Assembly (NCBI RefSeq): GCF_003208215.1
Contig: NZ_QKLW01000002.1
Location: 1 to 64,000 of the forward strand
Length of the DNA: 64,000 nucleotides
Source: Marinomonas alcarazii
GTDB taxonomy: Bacteria; Pseudomonadota; Gammaproteobacteria; Pseudomonadales; Marinomonadaceae
Direction: 5' to 3'
The notes below the pieces were generated by a model. The model was not told the origin of the DNA and made no database searches. It saw only the letters and a program-made list of their open reading frames with translations. The position numbers and the translations under genes are program-made. Below, in pieces: positions 18,442 through 28,703 of this stretch. The stretch's first letter is position 1. Every line of letters starts with the position of its first letter.

Positions 18442-19494
18442 TTAAAACGGCACTGGATACTCTTTATAAACAGCCATAATGTCTTTTAACACCTCCTCTG
18501 ACAAAGTCATGTCAAAGGCAGCCATATCTTCCTTAAGCTGATCCATAGATGTCGCCCCAATAATTGTGGAGCTAACCCCATCCACTTGATTACACCAAGC
18601 CAAAGCAAGCTGTGCAGGAGTAAAACCATGTTTCTTAGCAACCTCCAAATAAGCAGAAACAGCCTTCTCCACCAAAGCGGTATCGCGGAAAATACCATTG
18701 CGTTGAGCATACGTCCAACGACTGCCTTCAGGACGGGCCCCACCAAGATACTTACCAGTCAAAGCACCTGCCGCCAAAGCTGACCAAGGTAAATACGCGA
18801 CATCTTCATGCACACAATTTTCAATCAAGTAAGGCCAATCTTTTGTATGCAGTAGGCTAAATTCATTTTGGATAGATGCCACTCGAGGCAAGCCATGCTT
18901 ATCACTTAGGCGAATAAATTCATTAATTCCCCAAGTCGTATCATCTGACAAACCAAAATGACGAATTTTACCTGCCTTAATACAAGTCTCTAACCCTTGA
19001 AGAATATCAAGCATTTGCGCAGACTGATCAGCACGATCAACATCTGTAAAACTAATTACGCCAGGGAAATGCTTCGCAAAATGAGGGGTTGTTCGGTTCG
19101 GCCAATGGAGCTGATAAAGGTCAATATAGTCTGTTTGCAAACGTTTAAGAGAAGCATCAACAGCCTCAATAACCGTTTTACCAGATATATTGCTGCCATC
19201 ACGAACATATTTAAGTCCAGGCCCAGCAATTTTGGTAGCAAGAATGAACTCTTTACGACGTTCAGGGTGACGAGACAGCCAATCACCAATAATCGTTTCT
19301 GTTTTACCGTAAGTCTCCGCTGACGGTGGAACGGAGTACATCTCTGCAGTATCAATAAAATTCACACCATTTTCTAATGCATATTCAATTTGTGCATCAG
19401 CATCGGCTTGATTATTTTGAGTCCCCCAAGTCATAGTACCCAAACATACACGTGAAACTTCTAAGCCAGTTCGGCCAAGTGGAACATACTTCAT
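18442..19494 (-). CDS. tas: NADP(H)-dependent aldo/keto reductase, Tas-like
   Basis: Cytoplasmic TIM-barrel reductase, 350 residues, close in length and wording to E. coli Tas (346). Catalytic tetrad candidates are Asp48 and Tyr53 (DTAEMYSVPP), the Lys in LATKIAGPG near 84 and the His in YQLHWPNRT near 129. The substrate is unknown; Tas complements tyrosine auxotrophy in E. coli mutants, but its reaction is not defined. It is monocistronic, convergent with fusA2, and separated from minE upstream by that gene's own terminator. Confidence 0.88.
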   Translation of the reverse strand: MKYVPLGRTGLEVSRVCLGTMTWGTQNNQADADAQIEYALENGVNFIDTAEMYSVPPSAETYGKTETIIGDWLSRHPERRKEFILATKIAGPGLKYVRDGSNISGKTVIEAVDASLKRLQTDYIDLYQLHWPNRTTPHFAKHFPGVISFTDVDRADQSAQMLDILQGLETCIKAGKIRHFGLSDDTTWGINEFIRLSDKHGLPRVASIQNEFSLLHTKDWPYLIENCVHEDVAYLPWSALAAGALTGKYLGGARPEGSRWTYAQRNGIFRDTALVEKAVSAYLEVAKKHGFTPAQLALAWCNQVDGVSSTIIGATSMDQLKEDMAAFDMTLSEEVLKDIMAVYKEYPVPF

Positions 19495-19627
19495 TAGATC
19501 TACCCTTAAAATTCAAACAACACATATTAAGTGCGAAAAAGTGACGAAACATTCAATGTAATAAAATTTTGACTTACAGGCCAGTTTTATCAAAGAAAAC
19601 AATGAGGACTTAAAGCTTTAAACAAAA

Positions 19628-19680
19628 AAAAAGCGCCAAACAGGACACACATTAGTGATTTTGTTTGGCGCTTTATTTAT
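19628..19680 (-). terminator. Terminator of the minCDE operon
   Basis: AAAGCGCCAAACA (19630-19642) pairs with TGTTTGGCGCTTT (19662-19673) around a 19-nt loop. The A-run at 19624-19630 supplies the minus-strand T-run. Confidence 0.85.
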
Positions 19681-19710
19681 AACGAAAAATAGCGACTACA
19701 ATGCTTTACG

Positions 19711-19968
19711 CTAATTCTGTTCTGGCAAAGTGACATTTAACTCTAATACTGAACAGTCATCCGTATTATCCAGCTGAATCTGAACATCTTCGCTGCCAAT
19801 GTTCACATACTTACGTATCACATCAATAATCTCTTGCTGCATCTGCGGCAAATAATCAGGTTGATGGCGCTTGCTTCGTTCATGCGCAACAATAATCTGC
19901 AAACGATCCTTTGCTACTGACGCCGAGCTAGGAGCACTTTTACTTTTAAAATAATCGAAAATTCCCAC
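19711..19968 (-). CDS. minE: Division-site topological factor MinE
   Basis: Drives pole-to-pole MinCD oscillation by stimulating MinD ATPase. The 85 residues have the membrane-targeting start [10 protein letters not shown], the anti-MinCD helix with [14 protein letters not shown] at 19-32 and the C-terminal dimer domain. Initiation is at GTG (19966-19968), one base after the minD stop; the run of G at the end of minD serves as ribosome binding site. Third gene of minC-minD-minE. Confidence 0.96.
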   Translation of the reverse strand: MGIFDYFKSKSAPSSASVAKDRLQIIVAHERSKRHQPDYLPQMQQEIIDVIRKYVNIGSEDVQIQLDNTDDCSVLELNVTLPEQN

Positions 19969-19969
19969 T

Positions 19970-20779
19970 CTAACCCCCTAACAAACGTTTGATGAAGCCT
20001 TTCTTCTGAATTTCTAGGAAGCGCAATGGACGCTCTTCACCCATCAAACGATCAACCGCATCCATATAAGCTAAACCAGCCTCAGATTCCGTATCCAAAA
20101 TCACTGGTGTGCCTTGGTTAGACGCCTTCAATACAGCCTCTGATTCGGGAATGACACCTAATAGTGGAATTGCCAAGATATCTTCAACATCAGACACACT
20201 TAACATTTCACCCGATGCAACACGCCCAGGATGATAACGAGTTAAAAGAAGATGCTCCTCAATCGGCGCTTTACTCTCTTCCGCTCGTTTAGACTTACTT
20301 TGCAAAATCCCTAAGATACGATCTGAATCTCGTACAGAAGAGACTTCTGGGTTTGTCACCACAATGGCAGCGTCAGCAAAATACAGCGCCATTTGGGCAC
20401 CCTTTTCAATGCCTGCTGGCGAATCACAAATAATGTACTCAAATTCTTTAGCAAGCTCTTCTAGGACTTCCTGCACACCTTCAATCGTCAGCGCATCTTT
20501 ATCGCGAGTTTGCGAGGCTGGTAAAATAAACAAGTTCTTCGTACGCTTGTCTTTAATCAGCGCCTGAGATAAGGTCGCTTCTTTGTTGATCACATTCACA
20601 AAGTCATAAACGACGCGGCGCTCACAGCCCATAATCAAATCTAGGTTACGTAAACCTACATCAAAATCGATAATAACCGTTTTATGACCCTTTAACGCAA
20701 TACCAGTCCCAATAGCAGCACTGGATGTTGTTTTACCAACACCACCCTTGCCTGAGGTGACTACTATGATTTTTGCCAA
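19970..20779 (-). CDS. minD: Septum-site ATPase MinD
   Basis: Membrane-cycling ParA/MinD ATPase that brings MinC to the membrane. Deviant Walker [11 protein letters not shown] is at 10-19, switch regions [11 protein letters not shown] near 38-48, and the C-terminal amphipathic helix [11 protein letters not shown] ends the protein. With initiation at TTG (20777-20779), seven bases after GGGGGA, it has 269 residues, matching E. coli (270) and the standard [14 protein letters not shown]-terminus. A GTG eight codons upstream (20803) would add residues not seen in the family. Confidence 0.96.
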   Translation of the reverse strand: MAKIIVVTSGKGGVGKTTSSAAIGTGIALKGHKTVIIDFDVGLRNLDLIMGCERRVVYDFVNVINKEATLSQALIKDKRTKNLFILPASQTRDKDALTIEGVQEVLEELAKEFEYIICDSPAGIEKGAQMALYFADAAIVVTNPEVSSVRDSDRILGILQSKSKRAEESKAPIEEHLLLTRYHPGRVASGEMLSVSDVEDILAIPLLGVIPESEAVLKASNQGTPVILDTESEAGLAYMDAVDRLMGEERPLRFLEIQKKGFIKRLLGG

Positions 20780-20839
20780 TGCAATATCCCCCGATAAATT
20801 CACCTGAATTTATCCAAATAATAAAATGAATAATAAACT

Positions 20840-21565
20840 TTAAAGCGGTACGATTTCTAAACTATCGTCAACTAATAACACTTGCGCGCTGTCTTTCCAA
20901 ACGATATTTTGCAGCGCATCACTCAACATAAAATTCCCAGCAATTGAAACCAGTTCGGCCTCCATACTTTTACAAAAAATTCGCGCCTCTACATCGCCTT
21001 TCACACCGGCTAATGCTCGACCTCTTAAGGCACCATAAACATGAATATTGCCGTCAGCCAGCACTTCAGCACCCGCACTGACTTGCGTTAACACAATCAG
21101 ATCCCCTTCAGCGTATACCTGCTGACCAGAGCGAATAGGCTTAGTAATCACCTTGGTTGATTGAGGAACAAGACGCTCCTCCACAACGGTTTTCACCACC
21201 ACATCAGGGCTTGATTCTTCTTTCACGGTCGGTGCAATATTAATTGGGCGCGCTTTGCTTGCTGGCAGCAATGGAATTGTTACAGACGCGCTCCAAACAG
21301 GTAAATTATCCGGATCACAACGCCAACCAATCACCCCAAGTCCCAGCGCACTCACAGACTGAATTAATGCCTCAAATTCATCCACAGTAATGCCCCGTTT
21401 CATTTTCGATATATCGATAATGATTGGTGCTTGATTAAAAAAATGCGGAACTTGATCAATCTTTTCCTTTAAATGGAAAACAATGCCATCTAATGAAAAT
21501 GTCTGAATTTCCAGCAAAACCGTCGTAACGACACTTCCTTTGAGTCGGAAGCCTGAGTCTGTCAT
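20840..21565 (-). CDS. minC: Septum-site inhibitor MinC
   Basis: Blocks FtsZ assembly away from midcell. The 241 residues contain the N-terminal FtsZ-inhibiting domain (about 1-105), a variable linker with VVVKTVVEERLVP, and the C-terminal right-handed beta-helix that binds MinD (about 130-241, GDLIVLTQVSAGAEVLADGNIHVYG region). AAAGGACA precedes the ATG. First gene of the operon, 60 bp before minD. Confidence 0.96.
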   Translation of the reverse strand: MTDSGFRLKGSVVTTVLLEIQTFSLDGIVFHLKEKIDQVPHFFNQAPIIIDISKMKRGITVDEFEALIQSVSALGLGVIGWRCDPDNLPVWSASVTIPLLPASKARPINIAPTVKEESSPDVVVKTVVEERLVPQSTKVITKPIRSGQQVYAEGDLIVLTQVSAGAEVLADGNIHVYGALRGRALAGVKGDVEARIFCKSMEAELVSIAGNFMLSDALQNIVWKDSAQVLLVDDSLEIVPL

Positions 21566-21881
21566 GCAAACTGTCCTTTTTTAATACCTTAAATGGCTAT
21601 AAATACTTTCTAGCCGCACTGAAATTTAATCATCAGCTTGTATAGTTCATTCTATCAAGCTGAACAATTAAAGAAAGTCAGCACAACACTGTCTTTACAT
21701 TAGGGAAAAACACCTAACTGCTCCCTTATAGTGCTAAGGATAACGCAAAATGAACAATAATGAACGCAAGATTAAGCATTTGATTTAATTAATATTTTAC
21801 AACTTACTTACATACTTGTTCCCATAAAACTGGGGAAAACTTTTGCACCATGAAGGCTCAGCAAATAACCAGACACTTCAC
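21566..21881. other. Gene-free stretch between sbcC end and minC start
   Basis: 316 bp holding the minC promoter region and the 3' end of the sbcDC transcript. It is A/T-rich. A weak 5-bp hairpin (TTCCC/GGGAA on the minus strand, near 21820-21838) could end sbcC transcription. I see no small gene or RNA. Confidence 0.5.
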
Positions 21882-24800
21882 TCACTCGTCTATTGTATCA
21901 ACTGCAAATTCAGCAGAAAGGCGGCTGACGCCCAAACCACTCTGCTTAGTGAGCTTAATTTGCACCGGGATACGCTCTTTCAACGCGCTAATATGACTAA
22001 TGATTCCAATGGTTTTACCCGAAGAATGCAAGTTATCCAAAGCATCAAGGGCAGACTCCAGCGTCTCGCTGTCCAAAGTTCCAAAGCCTTCATCCAAAAA
22101 CAAAGAATCAATACTGGTTTTATGAGATACCAGATCAGACAATGCTAAAGCCAAAGCCAGACTCACCAAGAAAGATTCGCCACCCGACAGCGTTTTAGTG
22201 TCTCGTGAAGCGTTTGCTTGCCAAGTATCCACCACCAACAAAGATAAAGCGTCTTCATTGCGCACCAATTGATAACGACGATGCAAAATATCCAAATGCT
22301 GGTTGGCCAAATAGACCAAATGATCCAAGGTTAAGCTTTGCGCAAAGCGTCGGAACTTCGCACCGTCTGCTGAACCTATCAAATGATTCAAGCGCTCCAG
22401 ATGTATGAAAGCGTCTCGGCGATCTTGTAAGTCTTGTTTAGACTTCGCCACCTGCTCCCTACGAAGCTCTTCTTCTTTGACCTGCTGAGTTACCACACCC
22501 CATTGACGCTGTAAGGCTTGACGCTCTGCATCAAGCTGAGCGCATTGTTCTTCTAGAGCATCAAGAGATACAGTCTCAAATGTTTGTTCTCCAAACTCAT
22601 TGTCTTCAAAAGCACCTAACTCGTCTTTTTTCTCAAGATGCTTAGCCAAAGATTCTTCCGATTGGTTAAGCAAAGTTTGCAGTTTAGCAACGGCTTCCTG
22701 AAGATGCTTAAGTGTTGTTTGGCGCTGCGCTATTTCTTCCGAAGATAAACGTGCTTGCAACCAAGCAGATTCAGTTTCGAAGCCTTTTTCGACCAGTGAT
22801 TTTTGCCACTTAGCAAACGCAGTCTCATATTCTTCTACTAACACTAGATACGTCTTATTAAGCGCTTCTAACGTTGCCTTGCTTGATGCCAAGGCTTGAG
22901 CTAGCTGCTGTCGCTCTGCTTCTACTTTTTCCAGCGCCTGTTGAGCCACTGCAACCTGCGCTTGAGTTTCTTGACGCAGTTCAACAATACTTTTATCACC
23001 TAACAACTCATGCAACTGCTTAGAAATATCGGCTAAATGAGCATCAAGCTCCGCGACTTTCTCTTTAGCCTCATCACGTACTTGCTGACTCTCTTTGAGT
23101 GTATTTTCTACGCTTTTCGCTTCATAACCAAGCTGTTCACCTTGCTGCACCAAGGCATCATAACCAGTTTTGCTACCTCGCCATTGCTGCATTGCTTCTT
23201 GTAACTGGGATATTGCTTCAGACAAAGACAATTCAAAGTAGCTTGCAGGTACACCCGCTTGCTGCATTTCATTGCGTAACTGCTCAATGCTTTGCTTTTG
23301 TTCTGCGTTTTTATTGACTAAATTCTGTTGATACGTTTCTAAGGTTTGCCATAACAACTGACATTGCGATTGCTCCTGAGAAACCTGCTGCTGAATAGAC
23401 TGTTGCTGAACGGTTAAACTCTGCAACTCTGCCTCTAGCGCCAAACGAGACTGATGTAATTCCTCAAGTTGAGATGCTTTGCTTTGCTGAATTTGCCAAT
23501 CCTGATCAACCATCTGAACAAATGTCGAAACAGAATCTTTATCAGACAAATTAACGTCAGCGAGTTGGGGATTCATATAATGACTTAACGACGCCAACCA
23601 TTCGTGCAGATCATTTTCTGTTGCCAGTAAACCGTCGACTAATTGCTGTCGTCGAGTTTGACCAGAGGCTAATTCTCTCTGCATGGATTCTAAGTCAGCG
23701 GCTAGCTGCATACCTTTGCCTTTGAGACTGTCTAACTCTTTGCCCAAACGAATAAACTCTTCTTGGCTTCCAGAATCCGTCTGATACACAGCATTAGCAA
23801 GATTATGCTCTGTGGCACCACATAAAGGACAAGCATCATGTTCACCAAGCTCATTACGTAATTGGCTTAAAGCCAAAATATGGCGTTCCGCCTCAGCGAG
23901 TTTCTCGACCGACTTCTGATGACGAAGCTTGTCTTTGTAAGCTTGCCTTTGTTGCTCTAACTGACTTTGCTGATGCTGAATATTACCCGCCGTTGCATGC
24001 AAACTCTTATCCAGCTCTGCCAATAGCGATTGCTGATCTTGGTATTGATGAAACTGTTTCCACAGAGATTGCGCATTGTGCTGAGCACGTTCAACTTGGT
24101 GATAAACTTTCTGCCAATCGGCATACTCAACTTGCGACGATAGCTGCATGAAAGCATCAATCGTGCCTTGCAATGCTTGCTGACGCTCGCCCAAAGTCGT
24201 TTGCCCTTGCTCTAATTTAGCTTGGTTAATGCCATAAACAGAGCGAGCTTCCTCATATTTATTCGTCGTTTGCGTGATATTAGCCTCAAGCTCCGTAATC
24301 GCTTGAGCATTCACCGCGATGCCTTGCGCTTGATATTGCCAGCTAGATAACTGATTTTCGATTTTCTCAGGTGACGTCCAACGGTTCAAAATAGCGCTAT
24401 TTTCTTGGCAAGCTTGATCAATTTCTGCGCGTTTGTCTGTTATGCTTTTTAACTGCGACTGCTGATTGCCAACTTTTTCTACCGCTTGTTTTAAACGATA
24501 AGACATGTCTTGGTGCTGTATTTTCACGCTTTCTTGGCGGGACAAGATGGGCTGAATTTCATCGTTGATCTTGTTGTTCAACGCTTCCGATTCAATATGC
24601 GTATTCGCTAATGTCGCCTTCGCCTGTTCCAGCGATTCAGTAAGCGTCTGACTTTGTATCAGCTGTGTTTGCTGCGTCTCAGTATGTTGCGCAATATCAG
24701 CGTGATTCTGATCCAAGCGAGATTTTAAGCCCTGCTGCTTTTCATAATCGGCTTGAAGAACTTGCGCAGTCAGTGCCTGTTCTAATTGCTGTTGCTGAGG

Positions 24801-25625
24801 GCCAAAATCCATCAACGCCTGATTCGCATCGGTGACTTGTTGTTGATATTCAGCAACTTGCTCTTGAAGATTTTGCTCTGTACGTCGCCACTCCAAAACC
24901 GTTTGATGCTGCTTAAGGGCCTTCGCATTGGCTTTTTCATTAACCTCAAAGCTCGACTCTGTTTGTTTCAGCTCAGCAAAAGCATCATCCGATAACAATT
25001 GAGTCTGCTCATTAAACTTTTCTAGAGAAGCAATAGCTTGTTTTTCGAGTTTGTGCTTATCAAACACCCACTTCGACACATCACCGTAAATTTCAGTGCC
25101 TGTTAATTCTTCTAACAATTCCGCTCTATCATTAGCGGTTGCATTCAAAAACGCTGAAAATCCACCTTGGGCCAGTAACATAGACTTAGTAAAGCGGGAA
25201 AAATCCAACCCCGTGATTTCCGCGATTTTGTCTATTTTTTCACTGATTTTAGTGGTGATAATTGTGCCATCACGTTCGCACAGTTCGCAGGTCATTGGCT
25301 GCAATTTGCCATCACTTTGACCACGGGCGCGCCGTTGTCCCCAAAAAGCACGATATCCTTTGCCTTTTATCTCAAATTCTACTTCCGCTAGACATTCAGA
25401 AGTATGGCGCGTCATCACATCGTTCTGGCTAGGTGACACTTTTAAACGCGGCGTCTCATGATATAAAGCCAAACAAATCGCATCCAACAAGGTCGATTTA
25501 CCTGCCCCTGTCGGTCCGACAATGGCAAACACTCCAGCGTCATCAAAAGGCGCTTTGGTAAAATCAATTTCCCACTCGCCTTTTAGGGAATTCAAATTCT
25601 TTAGGCGCAGTTTGCAAATTTTCAT
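21882..25625 (-). CDS. sbcC: SbcC, SMC-like ATPase subunit of the SbcCD nuclease
   Basis: Partner of SbcD in opening hairpins, processing palindromes and clearing protein-blocked DNA ends. The 1247 residues follow the Rad50 plan: Walker [10 protein letters not shown] at 37-45, coiled coil about 190-560, zinc hook CPLC near 600, second coiled coil about 620-1080, then the signature [19 protein letters not shown] and Walker [16 protein letters not shown] near the C-terminus. Its ATG overlaps the sbcD stop by 4 bp (ATGA), so the two are coupled. Confidence 0.95.
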   Translation of the reverse strand: MKICKLRLKNLNSLKGEWEIDFTKAPFDDAGVFAIVGPTGAGKSTLLDAICLALYHETPRLKVSPSQNDVMTRHTSECLAEVEFEIKGKGYRAFWGQRRARGQSDGKLQPMTCELCERDGTIITTKISEKIDKIAEITGLDFSRFTKSMLLAQGGFSAFLNATANDRAELLEELTGTEIYGDVSKWVFDKHKLEKQAIASLEKFNEQTQLLSDDAFAELKQTESSFEVNEKANAKALKQHQTVLEWRRTEQNLQEQVAEYQQQVTDANQALMDFGPQQQQLEQALTAQVLQADYEKQQGLKSRLDQNHADIAQHTETQQTQLIQSQTLTESLEQAKATLANTHIESEALNNKINDEIQPILSRQESVKIQHQDMSYRLKQAVEKVGNQQSQLKSITDKRAEIDQACQENSAILNRWTSPEKIENQLSSWQYQAQGIAVNAQAITELEANITQTTNKYEEARSVYGINQAKLEQGQTTLGERQQALQGTIDAFMQLSSQVEYADWQKVYHQVERAQHNAQSLWKQFHQYQDQQSLLAELDKSLHATAGNIQHQQSQLEQQRQAYKDKLRHQKSVEKLAEAERHILALSQLRNELGEHDACPLCGATEHNLANAVYQTDSGSQEEFIRLGKELDSLKGKGMQLAADLESMQRELASGQTRRQQLVDGLLATENDLHEWLASLSHYMNPQLADVNLSDKDSVSTFVQMVDQDWQIQQSKASQLEELHQSRLALEAELQSLTVQQQSIQQQVSQEQSQCQLLWQTLETYQQNLVNKNAEQKQSIEQLRNEMQQAGVPASYFELSLSEAISQLQEAMQQWRGSKTGYDALVQQGEQLGYEAKSVENTLKESQQVRDEAKEKVAELDAHLADISKQLHELLGDKSIVELRQETQAQVAVAQQALEKVEAERQQLAQALASSKATLEALNKTYLVLVEEYETAFAKWQKSLVEKGFETESAWLQARLSSEEIAQRQTTLKHLQEAVAKLQTLLNQSEESLAKHLEKKDELGAFEDNEFGEQTFETVSLDALEEQCAQLDAERQALQRQWGVVTQQVKEEELRREQVAKSKQDLQDRRDAFIHLERLNHLIGSADGAKFRRFAQSLTLDHLVYLANQHLDILHRRYQLVRNEDALSLLVVDTWQANASRDTKTLSGGESFLVSLALALALSDLVSHKTSIDSLFLDEGFGTLDSETLESALDALDNLHSSGKTIGIISHISALKERIPVQIKLTKQSGLGVSRLSAEFAVDTIDE

Positions 25626-26899
25626 GATTGCTTCTCCTCGCCTTCTTGTTGATGCTCTTCTAGCTCAAGCAAACAAGTATGAAACAACTCAGTCAACGTT
25701 TTGTTTTCTTCTTCATCTAACTCTAAATTCGACGTAAGGCTCTGCTGAAAGACATCTTCCACAGTTAATTCCGACAAGGTTTTGCGAGCTTCAAAGTCTT
25801 CATTCTTTTTCTCTACAGCACTGCGACGCATCACTCGAAGTAACTCAATAGGTTTACCCTCAATAACTTCCAATAAGCGTTTGTGAACATCGCTCAAATA
25901 CTCATCTGCAATGACCGTCACTTCTAGCCAAAGGGTTTTGTCGTCTACTAAATCGAGCGCTGAAATCTGTTTAATCACCTCTTTCAAGCTGCCCTTCAAA
26001 CTCGCCATAGGTTGAAAATTAGGAATCGTGATTAATTGCACAGGATCCGTTGGCTCGGCAAACAAGTCGTCCACAAACGTATCTTCACCTAGTAAATCGG
26101 TATCAAAGATAACGAGGGTTTTGTCACGCCCTAATTCATCGAAACTCAATGGAATCGGCGAGCCACTGTAACGGAATCGGCCACTTTTACTGATCGGCTG
26201 AGCACGGTGAATGTGCCCAAGAGCCAAATAATCAAATGCAGGAAATACCGATGTCGGCAAAGCTTCTAACGTGCCCACATAAAGATCTCGTACCGATTCA
26301 CTCACTTGCCCGCCCACTGCCGTCAAATGACCTGTACCAATAATCGGCACTGGGGTTTTCATTGCTTTATTCTTCTCACAGGCAGCGTCATAAACTTGCT
26401 GGTAAAAATCCCCAATCATTTGCAACAAGCTGAGTTTTTTATCTTGCTCAGATTGCCCAGCTATACTTTTCATCACGTCTTTAGGACGCAAATACGGTAC
26501 AGCACAAACCCAAGCCGCGATCTCTCCGGCTTTGTCTTTAAGAGAAATAACATGAGAATCAATGTCTTCGAGGTTTGCCTGACTCGACACTTGTGTATCC
26601 AGATAGGTCAGCAAACTTTTGGATTCATTCAGCATACTAACCGAATCGTGATTACCCGCGACGATGACTAACTGACATTGACGCGCTTTCATATCCAACA
26701 CAAGTTGATGGTACATTTCACGGGCATAACTTGGTGGCGAGCCTGTGTCAAACACATCACCAGCAATAATCACCGCATCGATAGATTCTTTGTCTACCAG
26801 CGCCAATAGCCAATCAATAAAGGCTCTGTGCTCATCACGGCGGGATTTCCCCATGAAATGCTGACCAAGGTGCCAGTCAGAAGTGTGTATGATTTTCAT
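25622..26899 (-). CDS. sbcD: SbcD nuclease subunit
   Basis: Mre11-type Mn2+-dependent exo/endonuclease acting with SbcC. The 425 residues show phosphoesterase ligands Asp8 and His10 (SDWHLGQHF), Asp48 ([10 protein letters not shown]), Asn83-His84 (GNHDS) and the later GHIHRAQP motif, then a capping domain and a C-terminal SbcC-binding stretch rich in Glu. It is upstream of sbcC and overlaps it by 4 bp. Confidence 0.95.
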   Translation of the reverse strand: MKIIHTSDWHLGQHFMGKSRRDEHRAFIDWLLALVDKESIDAVIIAGDVFDTGSPPSYAREMYHQLVLDMKARQCQLVIVAGNHDSVSMLNESKSLLTYLDTQVSSQANLEDIDSHVISLKDKAGEIAAWVCAVPYLRPKDVMKSIAGQSEQDKKLSLLQMIGDFYQQVYDAACEKNKAMKTPVPIIGTGHLTAVGGQVSESVRDLYVGTLEALPTSVFPAFDYLALGHIHRAQPISKSGRFRYSGSPIPLSFDELGRDKTLVIFDTDLLGEDTFVDDLFAEPTDPVQLITIPNFQPMASLKGSLKEVIKQISALDLVDDKTLWLEVTVIADEYLSDVHKRLLEVIEGKPIELLRVMRRSAVEKKNEDFEARKTLSELTVEDVFQQSLTSNLELDEEENKTLTELFHTCLLELEEHQQEGEEKQS

Positions 26900-26967
26900 T
26901 TATAGATCCAAGCCATAAAAACATAAAAGTAAATATATAAAGATAAAAATATAGATAGATAGTCAAG

Positions 26968-27837
26968 TTACCGAACAAAATGCAATTGATTGGGATGGAT
27001 TCTTAATGGGCGTAATAACATAGCCCAATCTTTCGCAGACACGTTTTGCCCATGATAAATGATGTGTAACGGAGCCCCCTCGGAATCTACCAACGCCCCT
27101 TGTAGAAAAGTAATTAGCGCATCGTCCGCTAAACTAAGCGTCAGATCATCATTATCAAACAGTATAAAATGCCCAAGAAACCTTGGTGTAAAGTCGCGCA
27201 CAGCATCACGCCAATACGACTCAAAAATAGTATTATCTGGAGAAGAAATAACCACCACTGGCGCATCGGCAAGATCCATCTCAAATAAGAGACGCCCTTT
27301 TCTTATACCTGTCGATAACTGTACTTCCAGCTTGTCATCCGCAGAAAGTGCCAAGGCCCGCAACCAGTCCTCGGTGGAAACATGTTCTTTCTGTAACACC
27401 ACTTTTAAAGGCCCACCAGCAGAATTTAACGCCATGCATTCATGAAAGTGAGCTTGCCTATCAGATGATTTTTCAGACGGCTCATTAGAGGATAAGGACA
27501 CAAAAACACGGTCGCCAAAAGAATCGTCGCTTGGGCCTAAAAGCGTCAATTCAATTGAAGCATCATCGAGGGAATTATGGCTTATAATAGAGAAAGAAGA
27601 AGATTCAGCAGGCGTATACCGAGTCAAAGACATAGCAGATGTAATTGTCGTCTGACATGAAAGAATTGACTCACAGTTACTGGCATCATAAAGACGACAC
27701 GCTCCGCAAGCGCCAGCACGACAGCCGTAACGAACATCCGCACCTTGATAAAGCAACGACGACAATAGGTTTTCACCCAAAACTGTCTCAAACTGCTCAT
27801 CATCCAATTCTATCGTCAGCGTCTGTGAAACCATCAT
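26968..27837 (-). CDS. 2Fe-2S ferredoxin domain fused to a degenerate reductase-like domain
   Basis: A 289-residue soluble protein. Residues about 5-85 are a plant-type 2Fe-2S domain with CRAGACGAC (spacing C-x4-C-x2-C) at about 38-46 and the fourth cysteine in SILSCQTT near 61. The remainder has the length of a ferredoxin-NADP reductase module, including LADAPVVVISSPDN near 198-211, where an NAD(P) fold would begin. I cannot find the FAD motif RxYS or a glycine-rich pyridine nucleotide loop, so it may not reduce NAD(P). It resembles phenol-hydroxylase-type reductases that have lost flavin binding. GAGGAGG lies 4 bp before the first of two adjacent ATGs. No oxygenase is nearby. Confidence 0.7.
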   Translation of the reverse strand: MMVSQTLTIELDDEQFETVLGENLLSSLLYQGADVRYGCRAGACGACRLYDASNCESILSCQTTITSAMSLTRYTPAESSSFSIISHNSLDDASIELTLLGPSDDSFGDRVFVSLSSNEPSEKSSDRQAHFHECMALNSAGGPLKVVLQKEHVSTEDWLRALALSADDKLEVQLSTGIRKGRLLFEMDLADAPVVVISSPDNTIFESYWRDAVRDFTPRFLGHFILFDNDDLTLSLADDALITFLQGALVDSEGAPLHIIYHGQNVSAKDWAMLLRPLRIHPNQLHFVR

Positions 27838-27968
27838 CCAACCTCCTCTTTTGTTTGACTATTATGACATATTCTCACACACAGACCTTGCACCAATCCT
27901 AAAAAAGAAAAGGCAAAGCGTAATGGAACCATTACCTTGGGCAAAATATTTAAAATGGAGGCTGTACC

Positions 27969-28029
27969 TTCACTTGAGGTAGGCGGTAGTTTCGAAGGGG
28001 GTGTCACTCGATTCGAGTTATGTGTGCGG
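27969..28029 (+). repeat. Intergenic repeat, copy 1
   Basis: 61 bp starting TTCACTTGAGGTAGGC and ending TTATGTGTGCGG, about 90% identical (five substitutions, one indel) to the copy at 28574-28633 in the same orientation. It contains a near-palindrome ACTCGA-T-TCGAGT. It does not match any named element I know. Confidence 0.85.
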
Positions 28030-28126
28030 AGTCATATTACAAACAGACGCAACCAAAACCTTTGGCAAACGCCATGGCAATGGCGCTACCATTATTAATC
28101 TAATTGAACAAGAAGGCAGTTTATAG
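27983..28126 (+). pseudogene. Possible coding remnant
   Basis: An open frame without a credible start (a stop lies at 27980) runs out of repeat copy 1 and ends at TAG 28124-28126. The part after the repeat reads QTDATKTFGKRHGNGATIIN then LIEQEGSL, which looks protein-like rather than random. I do not recognise the family. It ends inside the 3' end of the cupin gene on the other strand. Confidence 0.25.
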
Positions 28127-28441
28127 GAAGTCTTTTCGTACTGGCGTGAAGTTGTCTAGCAAGACGCCCGGCTCTAAACAGCGGCAGCCATGCATAACAT
28201 TTGGCTCTTTATAAAGCGTATCGCCAGGGCCTACAATTTTAGTTTCATCCCCTATGGTGAACTCAAACCTACCAGACAGCACGTAGGTTAACTGCTCATG
28301 TGGGTGATTATGCAGCGGGCCGATGGCATCTTTTTCAAAATGCACTTCTACTGCCATGATGTTATCTGAATAAGCCATAATTTTGCGTGAAACGCCCGCA
28401 CCAAGATCTTCCAAAGGGACTTCATTATTGTAAACAAACAT
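28121..28441 (-). CDS. Cupin protein, KdgF-like
   Basis: A 106-residue single-domain cupin. Likely metal ligands are His44, His46 and Gln50 (LHNHPHEQLTYVLSG) and His84 (NVMHGC). Sequence and length resemble KdgF, which linearises the 4,5-unsaturated uronates from pectin or alginate breakdown. No uronate lyase, kdg or alginate gene is adjacent, so the substrate is inferred from family only. The gene is bracketed by two direct copies of a 60-bp repeat. GAGTTATCCTATG context gives only a weak ribosome binding site. Confidence 0.85.
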   Translation of the reverse strand: MFVYNNEVPLEDLGAGVSRKIMAYSDNIMAVEVHFEKDAIGPLHNHPHEQLTYVLSGRFEFTIGDETKIVGPGDTLYKEPNVMHGCRCLEPGVLLDNFTPVRKDFL

Positions 28442-28573
28442 AGGATAACTCTTTGCATTATTGTTTTAGACTCTCCTACTATAGCAGTGATAAAACATTA
28501 TTCAATATTTTTTGAAAAGCTGTTTCATTCCAGCGGCGCGTAGGGATTCTGATTAACGAGGATAAGAGTGACA

Positions 28574-28633
28574 TTCACCTGAGGTAGGCGTAGTTTCGAA
28601 GAGAATGTCACTCGGTTCGAGTTATGTGTGCGG
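28574..28633 (+). repeat. Intergenic repeat, copy 2
   Basis: 60-bp direct copy of 27969-28029. Here a perfect 10-bp hairpin is added by flanking sequence: AGTGACATTC (28567-28576) with GAATGTCACT (28603-28612). Copy 1 lacks a good left arm. The two copies start 605 bp apart and enclose the cupin gene. Confidence 0.85.
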
Positions 28634-28703
28634 CTGCAACAAGTTCAAAAAATGAAAGAACCACCCCATCTTCCGTCTTCCCTTTGAAGAAAGGGGAAGA
28701 GAC

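Noticed and set aside
27969-28633. The repeats as integron attC sites or degenerate tRNA genes
   Set aside because: They include TTCGAGTTATGTG, which recalls a T loop or an attC core, but no GTTRRRY/RYYYAAC pair is present, no acceptor or T stem can be drawn, and no integrase is nearby.
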